This document shows, piece after piece, positions 1 to 9,033 of a stretch of 64,000 bases of DNA. Under the pieces are notes generated by a model, which did not search any database, was not told the origin of the DNA, and worked only from the letters and a program-made list of their open reading frames with translations. The stretch's first letter is position 1. Every line of letters begins with the position of its first letter. The DNA comes from Burkholderiales bacterium (GTDB taxonomy: Bacteria > Pseudomonadota > Gammaproteobacteria > Burkholderiales > SG8-41): assembly GCA_019634975.1 (NCBI GenBank), contig JAHCAI010000002.1:1-64000 (forward strand), read 5' to 3'. The position numbers and the translations under genes are program-made.

Positions 1-1611
1 CCGCTGATGGACGGCATGAACGTGGTCGGCGACCTGTTCGGCGCCGGCAAGATGTTCCTGCCGCAGGTAGTGAAATCGGCCCGCGTGATGAAGCAGGCGG
101 TGGCGCACCTGATCCCGTATATCGAGGCGGAGAAGGCGCGGCTGGGCGACGTCCGCGCCAAGGGCAAGATCGTGCTCGCCACGGTCAAGGGCGATGTGCA
201 TGACATCGGCAAGAACATCGTCGCCGTGGTGCTCCAGTGCAACAACTACGAAGTCGTCAACATGGGCGTCATGGTGCCGTGGAAGGACATCGCCGAGACC
301 GCGGCGCGCGAGAAGGCCGACATCATCGGGCTTTCCGGCCTGATCACGCCCTCGCTCGAGGAGATGGCGCACAACGCGCGCGAGATGCAGCGCGCCGGCA
401 TGGCCATTCCGCTGCTGATCGGCGGCGCGACCACTTCGCGCGTGCACACCGCGGTGAAGATCGCACCGAACTACGCCGGTCCGGTGGTGTGGGTGCCGGA
501 CGCCTCGCGCAGCGTCAGCGTCTGTTCGAGCCTGCTGTCGGACGAGCAGCGGCAGGGCTACCTCAATGACCTGTCGGCCGAACAGGAACGCATCCGCGAG
601 CAGCACGCCGGCAAGAAGGGCCCCGAGCTGATTCCGCTTGCCGAGGCGCGCGCCAACGCCCATGCCATCGACTGGAAGGCGTACGCGCCGCCGAAGCCGC
701 AGATGCTCGGACTGAAGCCGCTGAAGAACTACGACCTTGCCGAGATCGCCCGCCACATCGACTGGGGTCCGTTTTTCCAGACCTGGGACCTGGCCGGTCC
801 CTATCCGGCGATCCTCGACGACGCCGTGGTCGGCGCCGAGGCGCGCAAGGTGTTCGATGACGCGCAGGCGATGCTGAAGAAGATCATCGAGGGCCGCTGG
901 CTGACCGCCAACGGCGTGTTCGGCCTGTTCCCGGCGGCGCGGGTCGCGCCCGAGGACATCGCGATCTATGCCGACGAAACCCGCAGCAAGCCGCTGATGG
1001 TCTGGCACAACCTGCGCCAGCAGAACAAAAAACCCGGCGGCCGCGCCAACCAGTGCCTTGCCGATTTCGTCGCGCCGGCGGATTCCGGCGTGCGCGATTA
1101 CATCGGCGCCTTCGCGGTGACCGCGGGCATCGGCATCGAGAAGCATCTCGAGCAGTTCGAGAAAAAACACGACGACTACTCGGCGATCCTGCTGAAGGCG
1201 CTTGCCGACCGCCTGGCCGAGGCTTTCGCCGAACTGCTGCACCTGCGCATCCGCCGCGAGTTCTGGGCCTATGCGCCCGACGAGGCGCTCGACAACGATG
1301 CGCTGATCGCCGAGAAATACCGCGGCATCCGCCCGGCGCCGGGTTATCCGGCCTGCCCCGACCATACCGAAAAAGGCGCGCTGTTCGACCTGCTGCAGGC
1401 GCCGCGCGTCGACATCCGGCTTACCGAGTCGTACGCGATGTGGCCGGCATCCTCGGTCAGCGGTTTCTACCTGTCACATCCCGATGCGCAGTATTTCGCC
1501 GTCGGCAAGATCGGCCGCGACCAGGTCGCCGACTATGCGCGGCGCAAGGGCATGACCGTCGCCGACGCCGAGCGCTGGCTGGCGCCGGCACTCGGCTACA
1601 ACCCGGCTTGA
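1..1611 (+). CDS. metH: Cobalamin-dependent methionine synthase, C-terminal part (5' end outside window)
   Basis: The frame is open from base 1, so only the last 536 or so residues are visible. MetH moves a methyl group from methyltetrahydrofolate to homocysteine through a B12 cofactor in the cytoplasm. The visible part begins at the end of the cap domain, then has the cobalamin-binding motif DVHDIG (around residues 65-70 of the fragment; the His is the lower axial ligand of cobalt), GGATTSRVH, and then the SAM-dependent reactivation domain with [12 protein letters not shown] near the end and [11 protein letters not shown]. The homocysteine and folate domains must lie to the left. The stop overlaps the start of the next gene. 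Confidence 0.97.
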   Translation, partial: PLMDGMNVVGDLFGAGKMFLPQVVKSARVMKQAVAHLIPYIEAEKARLGDVRAKGKIVLATVKGDVHDIGKNIVAVVLQCNNYEVVNMGVMVPWKDIAETAAREKADIIGLSGLITPSLEEMAHNAREMQRAGMAIPLLIGGATTSRVHTAVKIAPNYAGPVVWVPDASRSVSVCSSLLSDEQRQGYLNDLSAEQERIREQHAGKKGPELIPLAEARANAHAIDWKAYAPPKPQMLGLKPLKNYDLAEIARHIDWGPFFQTWDLAGPYPAILDDAVVGAEARKVFDDAQAMLKKIIEGRWLTANGVFGLFPAARVAPEDIAIYADETRSKPLMVWHNLRQQNKKPGGRANQCLADFVAPADSGVRDYIGAFAVTAGIGIEKHLEQFEKKHDDYSAILLKALADRLAEAFAELLHLRIRREFWAYAPDEALDNDALIAEKYRGIRPAPGYPACPDHTEKGALFDLLQAPRVDIRLTESYAMWPASSVSGFYLSHPDAQYFAVGKIGRDQVADYARRKGMTVADAERWLAPALGYNPA

Positions 1612-2456
1612 CCACGCCCGCGGCGCGCTATCTCGCGCTGGCCGATGCCGGCTGCGGCGGGGGCTGGCGCTATCTGCCGGGCCTTGCGCTGATTGCACTC
1701 ATCTGGATCTTCGGCGGCGCCTGGGCCCACGCGCTGGTGCTGCGTCTGCCGCTGGGCGCGGTCACCGAGTTCGCGGCAATCAACGCCAGCATCCTGTCGA
1801 TGCTGGCCGGCGCGGTGGCGGTCACCGCGCTGCTGCATCGCCGCCCCTGGCGCACGCTGGTGACGCCGTCGCCGCGCGTGGACTGGCGGCGCATGCTGCA
1901 GGGCGCGGCCGCGTGGATGATCCTCGCCGCCGTGTTCTGCGCCATCGAGAGCCTGCTCTACCCCGGCCGTTATGCCTGGAACCTCGACATCGGCCGCTGG
2001 CTGCCCTTCGTCGCCGCGGCCCTGCTGCTGACGCCGCTGCAGTGCGCGGCGGAGGAACTGGTGTTCCGCGGCTACCTGATGCAGGCCGCTGGCCGCTTCT
2101 GCCGCCATCCCGCGGTGCCGGCGCTGTTCAGCAGCCTCGTGTTCACGCTGCCCCATCTCTACAACCCGGAGGTCGCCGCCTACGGCATGGCGATCATGGC
2201 TTTGAACTATTTCGCCATGGGCCTGTTCCTCGCCGCGATCACGCTGCGCGACGGACGGCTCGAACTGGCGATCGGCGCGCATGCCGGAAATAACCTGCTG
2301 CTGGTGCTGTTCGTCCATTACGAGGACTCGGTGTTCCGGACACCCTCGGTGTTCACCGCCGGCCCGCTTGATCCCGTATATTCGCTGCTGACGCTGCTGC
2401 TGGGCGCGGCACTGTTTTACGCCTGGTTTTTTCGCAGGCCGGGGACAAGCAAATGA
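1608..2456 (+). CDS. CPBP family intramembrane metalloprotease
   Basis: About 282 residues with several hydrophobic segments. It carries the three CPBP (Abi/Rce1-like) motifs: EELVFR at 149-154, FTLPH ending at His183, and HAGNN starting at His225, which together would bind the catalytic metal within the membrane. Bacterial members are often of unknown substrate. I chose the TTG at 1608 because it overlaps the metH stop as TTGA, which suggests translational coupling. The open frame runs further upstream inside metH, but that part reads as arginine-rich shadow sequence. The last codons overlap the next gene by 4 bases (ATGA). The start choice is an inference. Confidence 0.85.
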   Translation: MTTPAARYLALADAGCGGGWRYLPGLALIALIWIFGGAWAHALVLRLPLGAVTEFAAINASILSMLAGAVAVTALLHRRPWRTLVTPSPRVDWRRMLQGAAAWMILAAVFCAIESLLYPGRYAWNLDIGRWLPFVAAALLLTPLQCAAEELVFRGYLMQAAGRFCRHPAVPALFSSLVFTLPHLYNPEVAAYGMAIMALNYFAMGLFLAAITLRDGRLELAIGAHAGNNLLLVLFVHYEDSVFRTPSVFTAGPLDPVYSLLTLLLGAALFYAWFFRRPGTSK

Positions 2457-3214
2457 ACGACCGGTTTTCGCCGGAGGATGCTGAAGGATTCGCGCGCGAC
2501 GGCTACCGCATCGTGCGTGGCCTGTTGCCGGCGACGGCGCGCGAGCGCATGCGCGAGGTGGCCGAACGCGACCTCGCTGCCGCCGCGGCTCCCCTGGAAT
2601 ACGAGGCCGACACCCAGTATCCGGGCGCGCCGGAATCGCGCGAGGCGCCGGGCGGGCGCACGGTGCGCCGGCTGCTGCAGGCCTATGCCCGCGATGCCGT
2701 GTTCCGGGAGTGGGCAACCGCAGCACCGGTGGCCGCGCGCCTGCGCCAGCTGCTCGGGCCGCGGATCGCGCTGGCGCAGGCCCACCACAACTGCGTGATG
2801 ACCAAGGATCCGGCGTACAGCAGTCTCACCAGCTGGCACCGCGATATCCGCTACTGGTCCTATGCGCGTCCCGAGCTGGTATCGGTGTGGTTCGCGCTGG
2901 GCGCGGAGCGCATCGACAACGGATGCCTGCTGGTGCTGCCCGGCACGCATGTCATGGACTTCGAGCCCGCGTGCCTGGATGCGGCGCAGTTTCTGCGCGG
3001 CGATGTCGCTGAGAATGCCGCGCTCATGCGCACGCAGGTCGCCGTCGAGCTCGATCCCGGCGATGTGCTGTTTTTCCATTGCCGGCTGTTCCACGCCGCC
3101 GGCCACAACCGCGGCACGCAGACCAAGTTCTCCGCGGTGTTCACCTACCGGGCGCTCGACAACCTGCCGCTGCCCGGCTCGCGTTCCGCAGGCCAGCCCG
3201 ACGTTGTTTTATAA
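2453..3214 (+). CDS. Phytanoyl-CoA dioxygenase (PhyH) family protein
   Basis: A 253-residue Fe(II)/2-oxoglutarate-dependent oxygenase of the PhyH type. The metal-binding HxD is WHRD (His129, Asp131), and the distal His lies in FHAAGHN near residue 214, in a jelly-roll C-terminal half ending TKFSAVFTYR. Substrate cannot be told from sequence; family members hydroxylate lipids, amino acids and secondary metabolites. It overlaps the preceding CPBP gene by 4 bases (ATGA), so the two are probably one transcript. Its stop codon lies inside an AT-rich repeat copy at 3211-3240. Confidence 0.85.
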   Translation: MNDRFSPEDAEGFARDGYRIVRGLLPATARERMREVAERDLAAAAAPLEYEADTQYPGAPESREAPGGRTVRRLLQAYARDAVFREWATAAPVAARLRQLLGPRIALAQAHHNCVMTKDPAYSSLTSWHRDIRYWSYARPELVSVWFALGAERIDNGCLLVLPGTHVMDFEPACLDAAQFLRGDVAENAALMRTQVAVELDPGDVLFFHCRLFHAAGHNRGTQTKFSAVFTYRALDNLPLPGSRSAGQPDVVL

Positions 3215-3240
3215 GTAATTGATTATAAACAGTTTTTAAT
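3211..3240 (-). repeat. AT-rich motif copy spanning two convergent stop codons
   Basis: Read on the minus strand this 30-base stretch contains ATCAATTACTTAT, a variant of the dispersed AT-rich motif. It includes the stop codons of both the PhyH gene (plus strand) and the NDH-2-like gene (minus strand). Confidence 0.5.
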
Positions 3241-4561
3241 GCAACTTTACGCGCGGCTCGGTGCGCCGCGTGATCAGCCGTGCCAGCGTGTCGAAAAACA
3301 CCTTGGCGAAGCCGTGCAGGGCATACAGGTGCATGCGGTACAGCGACACGTACATGAAGCGCGCGAACAGGCCTTCGATGAACAGGCTGCCGCCGACCAG
3401 CGCCCCCATCAGGCTGCCCACCGTCGAATATTCACCGAGCGATACCAGCGAACCGAAATCGCGATAGACGAAGGGGCGCAGCGGCCTGCCGGCCAGCCGG
3501 CGTTCGAGGTTGTCGGCGAGCCGTGTCGCCTGCTGATGCGCGGCCTGCGCCCGCGGCGGCACGTTCTGCTCGCGGCCCGGCCAGGCACAGGCCGCACAGT
3601 CGCCCAGCGCGAAAATGCCGGCGTCGCGCGTGGTCTGCAGCGTCGGCGTCACCACCAGCTGGTTGAGCCGGTTGGTTTCCAGGCCGTCGAGATCCTTCAG
3701 CACATCCGGCGCCTTGATGCCGGCGGCCCAGACCGTCAGCTCCGCCGGAATCCCGCGGCCGTCCGCCAGCTGCACGCGGTCGCTGTCGACCGCCGTGACC
3801 CGCGCGCCGGTCAGCACCTGCACATCGAGTGAAGCGAGCAGCTTTTCGGTCGATTGCGACAGCCGCTCCGGCAGTGCCGGCAGCACGCGCGGCCCGGCCT
3901 CGATCAGCGTGATGCGGATGTCGCGCCCGGCATCGATTTTCTCCAGCCCGTAGGCGACCAGTTCGCGGGTCGTGTGGTGCAGTTCGGCGGCGAGCTCGAC
4001 CCCCGTCGCGCCGGCGCCGATGATCGCGACCTGCAGCTGTTCCGGCCGCAGCGGCTCGGCCTGCGCGTTGGCGCGGATGCAGGCGTTGATCAGCCGGTTG
4101 TGGAAACGCTCCGCCTGCGGCGGCGTGTCGAGGCTGATCGCGTGCTCGCGTGCGCCGGGCGTGCCGAAGTCGTTGCTGCCGCTGCCGACGGCGATCACCA
4201 GCGTGTCATAGGCAATCTCGCGTTCGCCGATCAGCAGCCTTCCCTCGTCATCATGGGTCGGAGCCACGCGCAGGATGCGCCGCCCGCGGTCGAGTCCGCA
4301 CATCGCGCCGAGCTGGAAGCGGAAATGGTGCCAGCGCGCCTGCGCCAGGTAGTCGAGCATGTGCTGGTCGACGTCCATGCTGCCGGCGGCGACCTCGTGC
4401 AGCAGCGGTTTCCACAGGTGGGTGCGCGAGCGGTCCACCAGCGTGATCTGCGCCCGCCCGCGGCGGCCGAGACGGTCGCCCAGCCGTGTCGCGAGCTCGA
4501 GGCCGCCGGCGCCCCCGCCGACGATGACGATGCGGTGCGAGCTTGCGGTTCGAGCGGCCAT
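3236..4561 (-). CDS. ndh: NAD(P)H dehydrogenase (NDH-2-type FAD flavoprotein)
   Basis: A 441-residue pyridine nucleotide-disulfide oxidoreductase family protein without a redox-active CxxxxC, as in type II NADH:quinone oxidoreductases. It has an N-terminal FAD site VGGGAGG (14-20), a second dinucleotide fold IIGAGATGVELAAEL from about 181 for NADH, the late FAD motif ALGDCAA, and a C-terminal amphipathic region (FARFMYVSLYRMHLYALHG) of the type that anchors NDH-2 to the membrane. It would pass electrons from NADH to quinone without pumping protons. The ATG at 4561 was chosen because it begins just before the FAD fold; the longer open frame upstream overlaps the divergent methyltransferase. 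Confidence 0.88.
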   Translation of the reverse strand: MAARTASSHRIVIVGGGAGGLELATRLGDRLGRRGRAQITLVDRSRTHLWKPLLHEVAAGSMDVDQHMLDYLAQARWHHFRFQLGAMCGLDRGRRILRVAPTHDDEGRLLIGEREIAYDTLVIAVGSGSNDFGTPGAREHAISLDTPPQAERFHNRLINACIRANAQAEPLRPEQLQVAIIGAGATGVELAAELHHTTRELVAYGLEKIDAGRDIRITLIEAGPRVLPALPERLSQSTEKLLASLDVQVLTGARVTAVDSDRVQLADGRGIPAELTVWAAGIKAPDVLKDLDGLETNRLNQLVVTPTLQTTRDAGIFALGDCAACAWPGREQNVPPRAQAAHQQATRLADNLERRLAGRPLRPFVYRDFGSLVSLGEYSTVGSLMGALVGGSLFIEGLFARFMYVSLYRMHLYALHGFAKVFFDTLARLITRRTEPRVKLH

Positions 4562-4618
4562 GAGCGGGCTCCTGCGGTATGGCCGGAAAGTGTAGCGCAC
4601 GGGGTTAAGATGGCCGGC

Positions 4619-5248
4619 ATGACGCGAACCGACCCGACGGCCGATTACCGGTGCCTGGCGGCAGGCTATGACCGCAGCGCCCGCCGCACGATGGCCCTGC
4701 GCCGGCGCACGATTGAATGCCTCAGGCTGCAGCCCGGCGACACCGTGGTCGACGCCGGCTGCGGCACCGGCCTCGGCTTCGAACTGCTGCTGGCCGCGGT
4801 CGGCGCCTCGGGCCGGGTGATCGGAATCGAGTCCAGCCCGGAGATGATGGCGCTGGCGCGGCAGCGGGCCGAGGCCGCCGGCTGGCACAACGTGCTGCTG
4901 GTCGAATCAGCGGCTGAATCCGCGCGCTGGCCGCTGCCGGCCGATGCGCTGCTGTTGAATTACGTCCACGACATCCTGAGATCGGCCGAGGCCCTGGATG
5001 CGCTGTTCGCGCAGCTCCGGCCCGGTGCCCGCGTGGCCGCCGCGGGCATCAAGCACCCGCCGCGCTGGCTCGATCCGCTGCGCCTTTATCGCCGCTTCAA
5101 GTCGCGTGCCTGTTACCGCCGTTACGAGGGACTGGACCGGCCCTGGGACCTGCTGCAGCAACGGGTGCCGGGGCTGCAGGTCGAACCGACGCTGTTCGGC
5201 ACCGGGTTTGTCGCCTGGGGGAGCCTGGTTGCGCCGGTACCGGAATAA
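4619..5248 (+). CDS. Class I SAM-dependent methyltransferase
   Basis: About 209 residues with the SAM-binding motif VVDAGCGTGLG (residues 43-53), the acidic residue at the end of strand two (VIGIES), and a UbiE/Methyltransf_11-like fold. The substrate is unknown. An ATG at 4610 in the same frame is an alternative start. The gene is divergent from the ndh-like gene, with 57 bases between starts, so the two promoters must overlap. The region from residue 130 on (IKHPPRWLDPLRLYRRF) is basic and may contact the substrate. Confidence 0.8.
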   Translation: MTRTDPTADYRCLAAGYDRSARRTMALRRRTIECLRLQPGDTVVDAGCGTGLGFELLLAAVGASGRVIGIESSPEMMALARQRAEAAGWHNVLLVESAAESARWPLPADALLLNYVHDILRSAEALDALFAQLRPGARVAAAGIKHPPRWLDPLRLYRRFKSRACYRRYEGLDRPWDLLQQRVPGLQVEPTLFGTGFVAWGSLVAPVPE

Positions 5249-5332
5249 GCATGGACGGGGCGCTGTTGTAAGGCTGCGGTAATACGCGCGACTCAGGATG
5301 CATACCCGCTGACAGCGACTCCGGAAATCCCA

Positions 5333-6640
5333 ATGGCCGTCAAAAGAATACTGGTGCTGTTCCCCAAGGACTGGGATTGCGCGGAACTCGATCACCCGCG
5401 CTACCGCGGCCGCTACGAATTCCTGTTCGAGGGTTTCGACCTGTTCCGTTTTCCCGAGAACGCAAGGCTGCTGACTTTCGACGCGCGCCGCCATGTCGAC
5501 CGCCTGGCGCGCCGTTACCGGGGCCGCATCGACGGCGTGATCAGCAACAACGAGCACTTCGGCGCGCTGATCGCGGCGGTGCTTGCGCAGCGCCTGGGCC
5601 TGCCCGGCACCGATCCGGCTGTGGTGATTGCCGCCCAGCACAAGTACTACGCGCGCTGCCTGCAGCGCCGCATCCTCCCCGGGGCGGTGCCGGATTTCGA
5701 GGTGCTGCCGTACACCGGCGGGCCGGCGGCGGCGCCGCGGCTGGGTTTCCCCTGTTTCGTGAAGCCGGTCAAGGCGACGTACTCCGTGCTGGCGCGGCGC
5801 GTCGACAACCCCGAAGAGTTGCGCGCGCTGACCGCCTTTTCCCCGCTGGAACGCCTGGTACTGGGCCGGCTGGTGAGGCCCTTCGACGACCTGATGCCGC
5901 TGTACACGCCCTTCGACATCGGCGCCCGCGCGCTGATCGCGGAAGGGCTGCTCGACGGCGTTCAGGTCAACATCGACGGCTATGTGCACCGCGGCCGCGT
6001 CACCGTGCTGGGCATCGTCGACGAAGTCATGTATCCGGGCACGCAGGCCTTCATGCGCTTCGAATATCCCTCGCGCCTGCCCGCCGCAGTGCTCCAGCGC
6101 ATGACGCTGCTCGCGGAGCAGCTGCTGGCCGGCATGGATTACGCCCACGGCTTTTTCAACATCGAGCTGATCCACGATCCGGCCAGCGGCGCGATCCGCA
6201 TCGTCGAGGTCAATCCGCGCATGGCGGCCCAAATCGTCAATCTCTACCGGCGCGTCGACGGCTGTGACCCTTACGCGATGCTGCTCGATCTTGCCGCCGG
6301 CGAGGCGCCGCAGCTGGTGCGCGGTGCCGGCGAATTCCGCGCCGCGGCGAGCTTCGTGTTCCGCCGCTTCGACGGCCGGCCGCACGGGCCGTTGCCGAGC
6401 CGGGAACAGATCGAGGCCGTGCATCGGCGTTATCCGGATGCGCGGCTGATGTTCTACCTGAAGCGCGGCGCCAGCCTCGCGCGCGAGATGAAGTGGCTGG
6501 GCAGCCACCGCTACGCCGTGCTGAACCTCGGCGGGCGGGATGCCGGCGACCTGCAGGCGCGCTACGAGGCGATCCGCGACACGCTTGCGCTGGAATCGGA
6601 CGCGAGCGCCAATATCCGCCTGATGGCGTCGTCGGCCTGA
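5333..6640 (+). CDS. ATP-grasp domain protein, substrate unknown
   Basis: A 435-residue protein with an ATP-grasp core: FPCFVKPVKATYS (phosphate-binding lysine strand) and IVEVNPRMAAQ (the ExNPR metal-binding motif) at about residue 290. An N-terminal Rossmann-like region has GVISNNEHFGALIAAVLAQ. ATP-grasp enzymes join a carboxylate to an amine or thiol through an acyl phosphate. Nothing here says which substrate. It stands alone on its strand, 84 bases after the methyltransferase; its last 79 bases overlap the 3' end of the convergent CobW-like gene. Its neighbours (PhyH dioxygenase, methyltransferase) would fit a small-molecule pathway, but that is only a guess. Confidence 0.8.
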   Translation: MAVKRILVLFPKDWDCAELDHPRYRGRYEFLFEGFDLFRFPENARLLTFDARRHVDRLARRYRGRIDGVISNNEHFGALIAAVLAQRLGLPGTDPAVVIAAQHKYYARCLQRRILPGAVPDFEVLPYTGGPAAAPRLGFPCFVKPVKATYSVLARRVDNPEELRALTAFSPLERLVLGRLVRPFDDLMPLYTPFDIGARALIAEGLLDGVQVNIDGYVHRGRVTVLGIVDEVMYPGTQAFMRFEYPSRLPAAVLQRMTLLAEQLLAGMDYAHGFFNIELIHDPASGAIRIVEVNPRMAAQIVNLYRRVDGCDPYAMLLDLAAGEAPQLVRGAGEFRAAASFVFRRFDGRPHGPLPSREQIEAVHRRYPDARLMFYLKRGASLAREMKWLGSHRYAVLNLGGRDAGDLQARYEAIRDTLALESDASANIRLMASSA

Positions 6641-7140
6641 AGCACCTGCTTTGCCCCTGCGGCACGCAGCTTCGCGGCGGCGGCCGGGTCGCGGGCGATC
6701 ACGCCATCGGCCGCCTCGATCTGCCCCAGCAGCCTCGCGCGCGCAGCCGGGGGCAGTCTGTCCAGCCACTGCGGCGGCGCCACGCACAGCTGCAGCACGG
6801 ATCGGAGCCCCTGTGCGATTCCGGGCTGCTCCAGCACGCGGCCGAGCGCCGCCGGTTCCGCGGCGCCATCGACGGCGACGATCAGCAGCTGCGGCCGGTT
6901 GCGCCGCAACAGCTGCACGAGGCCGGTCTGCAGCAGGACCTGGCCGCTGCAGCAGGCGCAGCCGTTGATGACCGCGGTCGCGATGCCGCGGTCGGCGAGA
7001 TCCCGGGCACTGCCGCCACCGTCGTTGTCGAGCAGCGCCCAGGCGGCATCGGCGGAGCGGGCGAGTGCCAGCGCGGTAAGGAAGCTGCGCTTGTCGGTGC
7101 CGGTCAGTCCGGTGATGAGGCAGGCGGGTGCGGCGGGCAT
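6562..7140 (-). CDS. Short CobW/HypB/UreG-like P-loop GTPase
   Basis: A 192-residue protein that looks like the N-terminal GTPase half of the COG0523 (CobW) metallochaperones. It has a degenerate Walker A, GLTGTDKRSF (11-20), and the family's CxCC metal motif as INGCACCSGQ (Cys61, Cys63, Cys64). The usual C-terminal CobW domain is absent, and the P-loop lacks the GKT triplet (DKR instead), so GTP binding may be altered. The last 79 bases overlap the ATP-grasp gene tail to tail. A TATAAT at 7147-7152 ends only six bases before the start codon, so the transcript may be leaderless. Confidence 0.7.
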   Translation of the reverse strand: MPAAPACLITGLTGTDKRSFLTALALARSADAAWALLDNDGGGSARDLADRGIATAVINGCACCSGQVLLQTGLVQLLRRNRPQLLIVAVDGAAEPAALGRVLEQPGIAQGLRSVLQLCVAPPQWLDRLPPAARARLLGQIEAADGVIARDPAAAAKLRAAGAKQVLQADDAIRRILALASDSSASVSRIAS

Positions 7141-7146
7141 TCGCCG

Positions 7147-7152
7147 ATTATA
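7147..7152 (-). promoter_or_regulatory. -10 element (TATAAT) for the CobW-like gene
   Basis: A perfect TATAAT on the minus strand whose downstream edge is six bases from the ATG at 7140. Transcription would begin at or next to the start codon. No good -35 was seen. Confidence 0.55.
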
Positions 7153-7172
7153 GGGCCCCGCGCATTTCGCGC

Positions 7173-7178
7173 TACAAT
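7173..7178 (+). promoter_or_regulatory. Candidate -10 (TACAAT) for the DUF486 gene
   Basis: TACAAT sits in a small hairpin (GCGCATT ... AATGCGC) 41 bases before the DUF486 ATG. No clear -35 is present, so the call is weak. Confidence 0.35.
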
Positions 7179-7190
7179 GCGCGCCAAATA

Positions 7191-7222
7191 AATATCAATC
7201 AAAACAAATGGTTACGATATGA
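7191..7222 (+). repeat. AT-rich motif copy covering the DUF486 start codon
   Basis: Contains TATCAATCAAAACAAATGG followed by TTACGATATGA. The ATG of the DUF486 gene lies in its last bases, and the motif occupies the place where a Shine-Dalgarno sequence would be; none is seen. Confidence 0.6.
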
Positions 7223-7569
7223 CTTCCATGCCGCCGCTGCTGACCACCGTCGTGCTGCTGACCGCTTCCAACGTGTTCATGACTTTTGCGTGGTACGGTC
7301 ACCTGAAACACCTCAACAGCTCGCCCTGGTGGATCGCGGCCCTGGTGTCCTGGGGCATCGCGCTGTTCGAATATCTGCTGCAGGTGCCGGCCAACCGCAT
7401 CGGCTACACGACGCTGAGTCTCGGGCAACTGAAAATCCTGCAGGAAGTCATCACGCTGACGGTGTTCGTGCCCTTCGCAATTTTCTACATGGGACAGGGG
7501 CTGAAGATGAACTACCTGTACGCGGGACTGTGTCTGCTGGGTGCGGTCTATTTCATCTTCAAAGCGTGA
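7219..7569 (+). CDS. DUF486 family small membrane protein (DMT-like)
   Basis: A 116-residue protein with about four hydrophobic segments and typical DUF486 features: TFAWYGHLKH near residue 25, FEYLLQVPANRIGY around 55-68, and LKILQEVITL around 75-85. It resembles a half-size drug/metabolite transporter and sits in the inner membrane; function is not known. The start at 7219 lies in an AT-rich repeat and has no visible ribosome-binding site. The stop codon runs straight into a 7-bp-period repeat. Confidence 0.85.
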   Translation: MTSMPPLLTTVVLLTASNVFMTFAWYGHLKHLNSSPWWIAALVSWGIALFEYLLQVPANRIGYTTLSLGQLKILQEVITLTVFVPFAIFYMGQGLKMNYLYAGLCLLGAVYFIFKA

Positions 7570-7652
7570 GGAGTGAGGCGTAAGACGTAAGGGGTGAGGG
7601 GTGAGGAGCGAGCTGTTGCCCGGTTTTTACCACTCACCACTTACTCCTCACA
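7566..7652. repeat. Hairpin of 7-bp phased repeats (GTGAGGN family)
   Basis: Left arm 7566-7614 is seven consecutive 7-mers: GTGAGGA, GTGAGGC, GTAAGAC, GTAAGGG, GTGAGGG, GTGAGGA, GCGAGCT. The right arm 7625-7652 holds complementary 7-mers in the same phase (TTTTACC, ACTCACC, ACTTACT, CCTCACA). The element begins within the DUF486 stop codon and ends 31 bases before mpl. A second member lies at 47053-47158. Confidence 0.8.
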
Positions 7653-7683
7653 ACCGACCCATCTGCTATCCTCCGCCCCCATC

Positions 7684-9030
7684 ATGCACATCCACATCCT
7701 CGGCATCTGCGGCACCTTCATGGGCGGACTCGCCGTGATCGCGCGTGCCGCCGGCCACACGGTCACCGGCTGCGATGCCAATGTCTATCCGCCGATGAGC
7801 ACCCAGCTCGAAGCGCAGGGCATACAGCTGATCACCGGCTTTGACGCGGAACAGGTTGAACTCGAGCCGGACCTTTTTGTCGTCGGCAACGTCGTCTCGC
7901 GCGGCAATCCGCTGATGGAGGCCATACTCAATCGCGGCCTGCCCTATGTCTCGGGGCCGCAGTGGCTGCGCGAGCATGTGCTGCAGGGTCGCTGGGTGCT
8001 GGCGGTGGCCGGCACCCACGGCAAGACCACCACCAGTTCGATGCTGGCCTGGATCCTCGAGCATGCCGGGCTCAATCCCGGGTTCCTGATCGGCGGCGTG
8101 CCGCAGAATTTCGGCGTGTCGGCGCGGCTCACCGAGACGCCGTTCTTCGTGATCGAGGCCGACGAGTACGACACCGCGTTTTTCGACAAGCGCTCGAAGT
8201 TCGTGCATTACGCGCCGCGCACGCTGGTGCTGAACAATCTCGAGTACGATCATGCCGACATCTTTCCCGACCTGGCTGCGATCGAGACCCAATTCCACCA
8301 TCTCGTGCGCACCGTGCCCGGCAACGGGCTGATCGTTGCCCATGGCGCGGACGCCGCGCTCGACCGCGTGCTGGCGCGCGGTGCATGGACGCCGGTCGAG
8401 CGTTTCGGCGGCGAGGGAGCCTGGCAGGCCGGCGAGCCCGACGATGGCGGCGCCTTCGAGGTGTTCCATGAGAACGCCGCCCGCGGCCGCGTGCTGTGGG
8501 ACCTGCTCGGGGCCCACAACCGCATGAACGCACTCGCCGCGATCGCGGCCGCGCGCCACGCCGGCGTGCCGGCGGCCGGCGCGGTGGACGCGCTGGGCCA
8601 GTTCCGCAATGTGCGCCGGCGCATGGAGGTGCGCGGCACGGTGCGCGGCGTCACGGTCTACGACGACTTCGCCCACCATCCCACGGCGATCGCGACCACT
8701 GTCGCCGGCCTGCGGCGCAAGGCCGGTGCTGCGCGCATCCTTGCGGTGATCGAGCCGCGCTCGAACACCATGAAGCTCGGCGTCATGAAGCAGGCGCTGC
8801 CCGGCAGCCTGCAGGAGGCGGACCTCGTGTTCTGCTACGGCGGCGGGCTGGGCTGGAATGCCGCCGAGGCGCTGGCGCCGCTGGGTGCGAAGGCGGCGGT
8901 GCATGATGACCTCGACGCGATGACGACTGCGATCGCCGCTGCGGCGCGCGACGGCGACCACGTGCTGGTGATGAGCAACGGCGGCTTCGGCGGCATCCAC
9001 GGCAAGCTGCTGGAACGGCTTGCACGCTGA
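7684..9030 (+). CDS. mpl: UDP-N-acetylmuramate:L-alanyl-gamma-D-glutamyl-meso-diaminopimelate ligase
   Basis: A 448-residue Mur ligase of the Mpl type, which re-attaches the recycled tripeptide to UDP-MurNAc in the cytoplasm (peptidoglycan recycling). The N-terminal fold starts MHIHILGICGTFMGG, the ATP P-loop is GTHGKTTTSSM, and later Mur-ligase motifs FFVIEADEYDTAFFD and DDFAHHPTAI are present; the C-terminus has MSNGGFGGIHGKL, typical of Mpl. The ATG at 7684 is chosen because the nucleotide-binding strand starts there; the open frame continues upstream through the repeat. It is followed after 3 bases by the amidase gene. Confidence 0.96.
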   Translation: MHIHILGICGTFMGGLAVIARAAGHTVTGCDANVYPPMSTQLEAQGIQLITGFDAEQVELEPDLFVVGNVVSRGNPLMEAILNRGLPYVSGPQWLREHVLQGRWVLAVAGTHGKTTTSSMLAWILEHAGLNPGFLIGGVPQNFGVSARLTETPFFVIEADEYDTAFFDKRSKFVHYAPRTLVLNNLEYDHADIFPDLAAIETQFHHLVRTVPGNGLIVAHGADAALDRVLARGAWTPVERFGGEGAWQAGEPDDGGAFEVFHENAARGRVLWDLLGAHNRMNALAAIAAARHAGVPAAGAVDALGQFRNVRRRMEVRGTVRGVTVYDDFAHHPTAIATTVAGLRRKAGAARILAVIEPRSNTMKLGVMKQALPGSLQEADLVFCYGGGLGWNAAEALAPLGAKAAVHDDLDAMTTAIAAAARDGDHVLVMSNGGFGGIHGKLLERLAR

Positions 9031-9033
9031 ATC

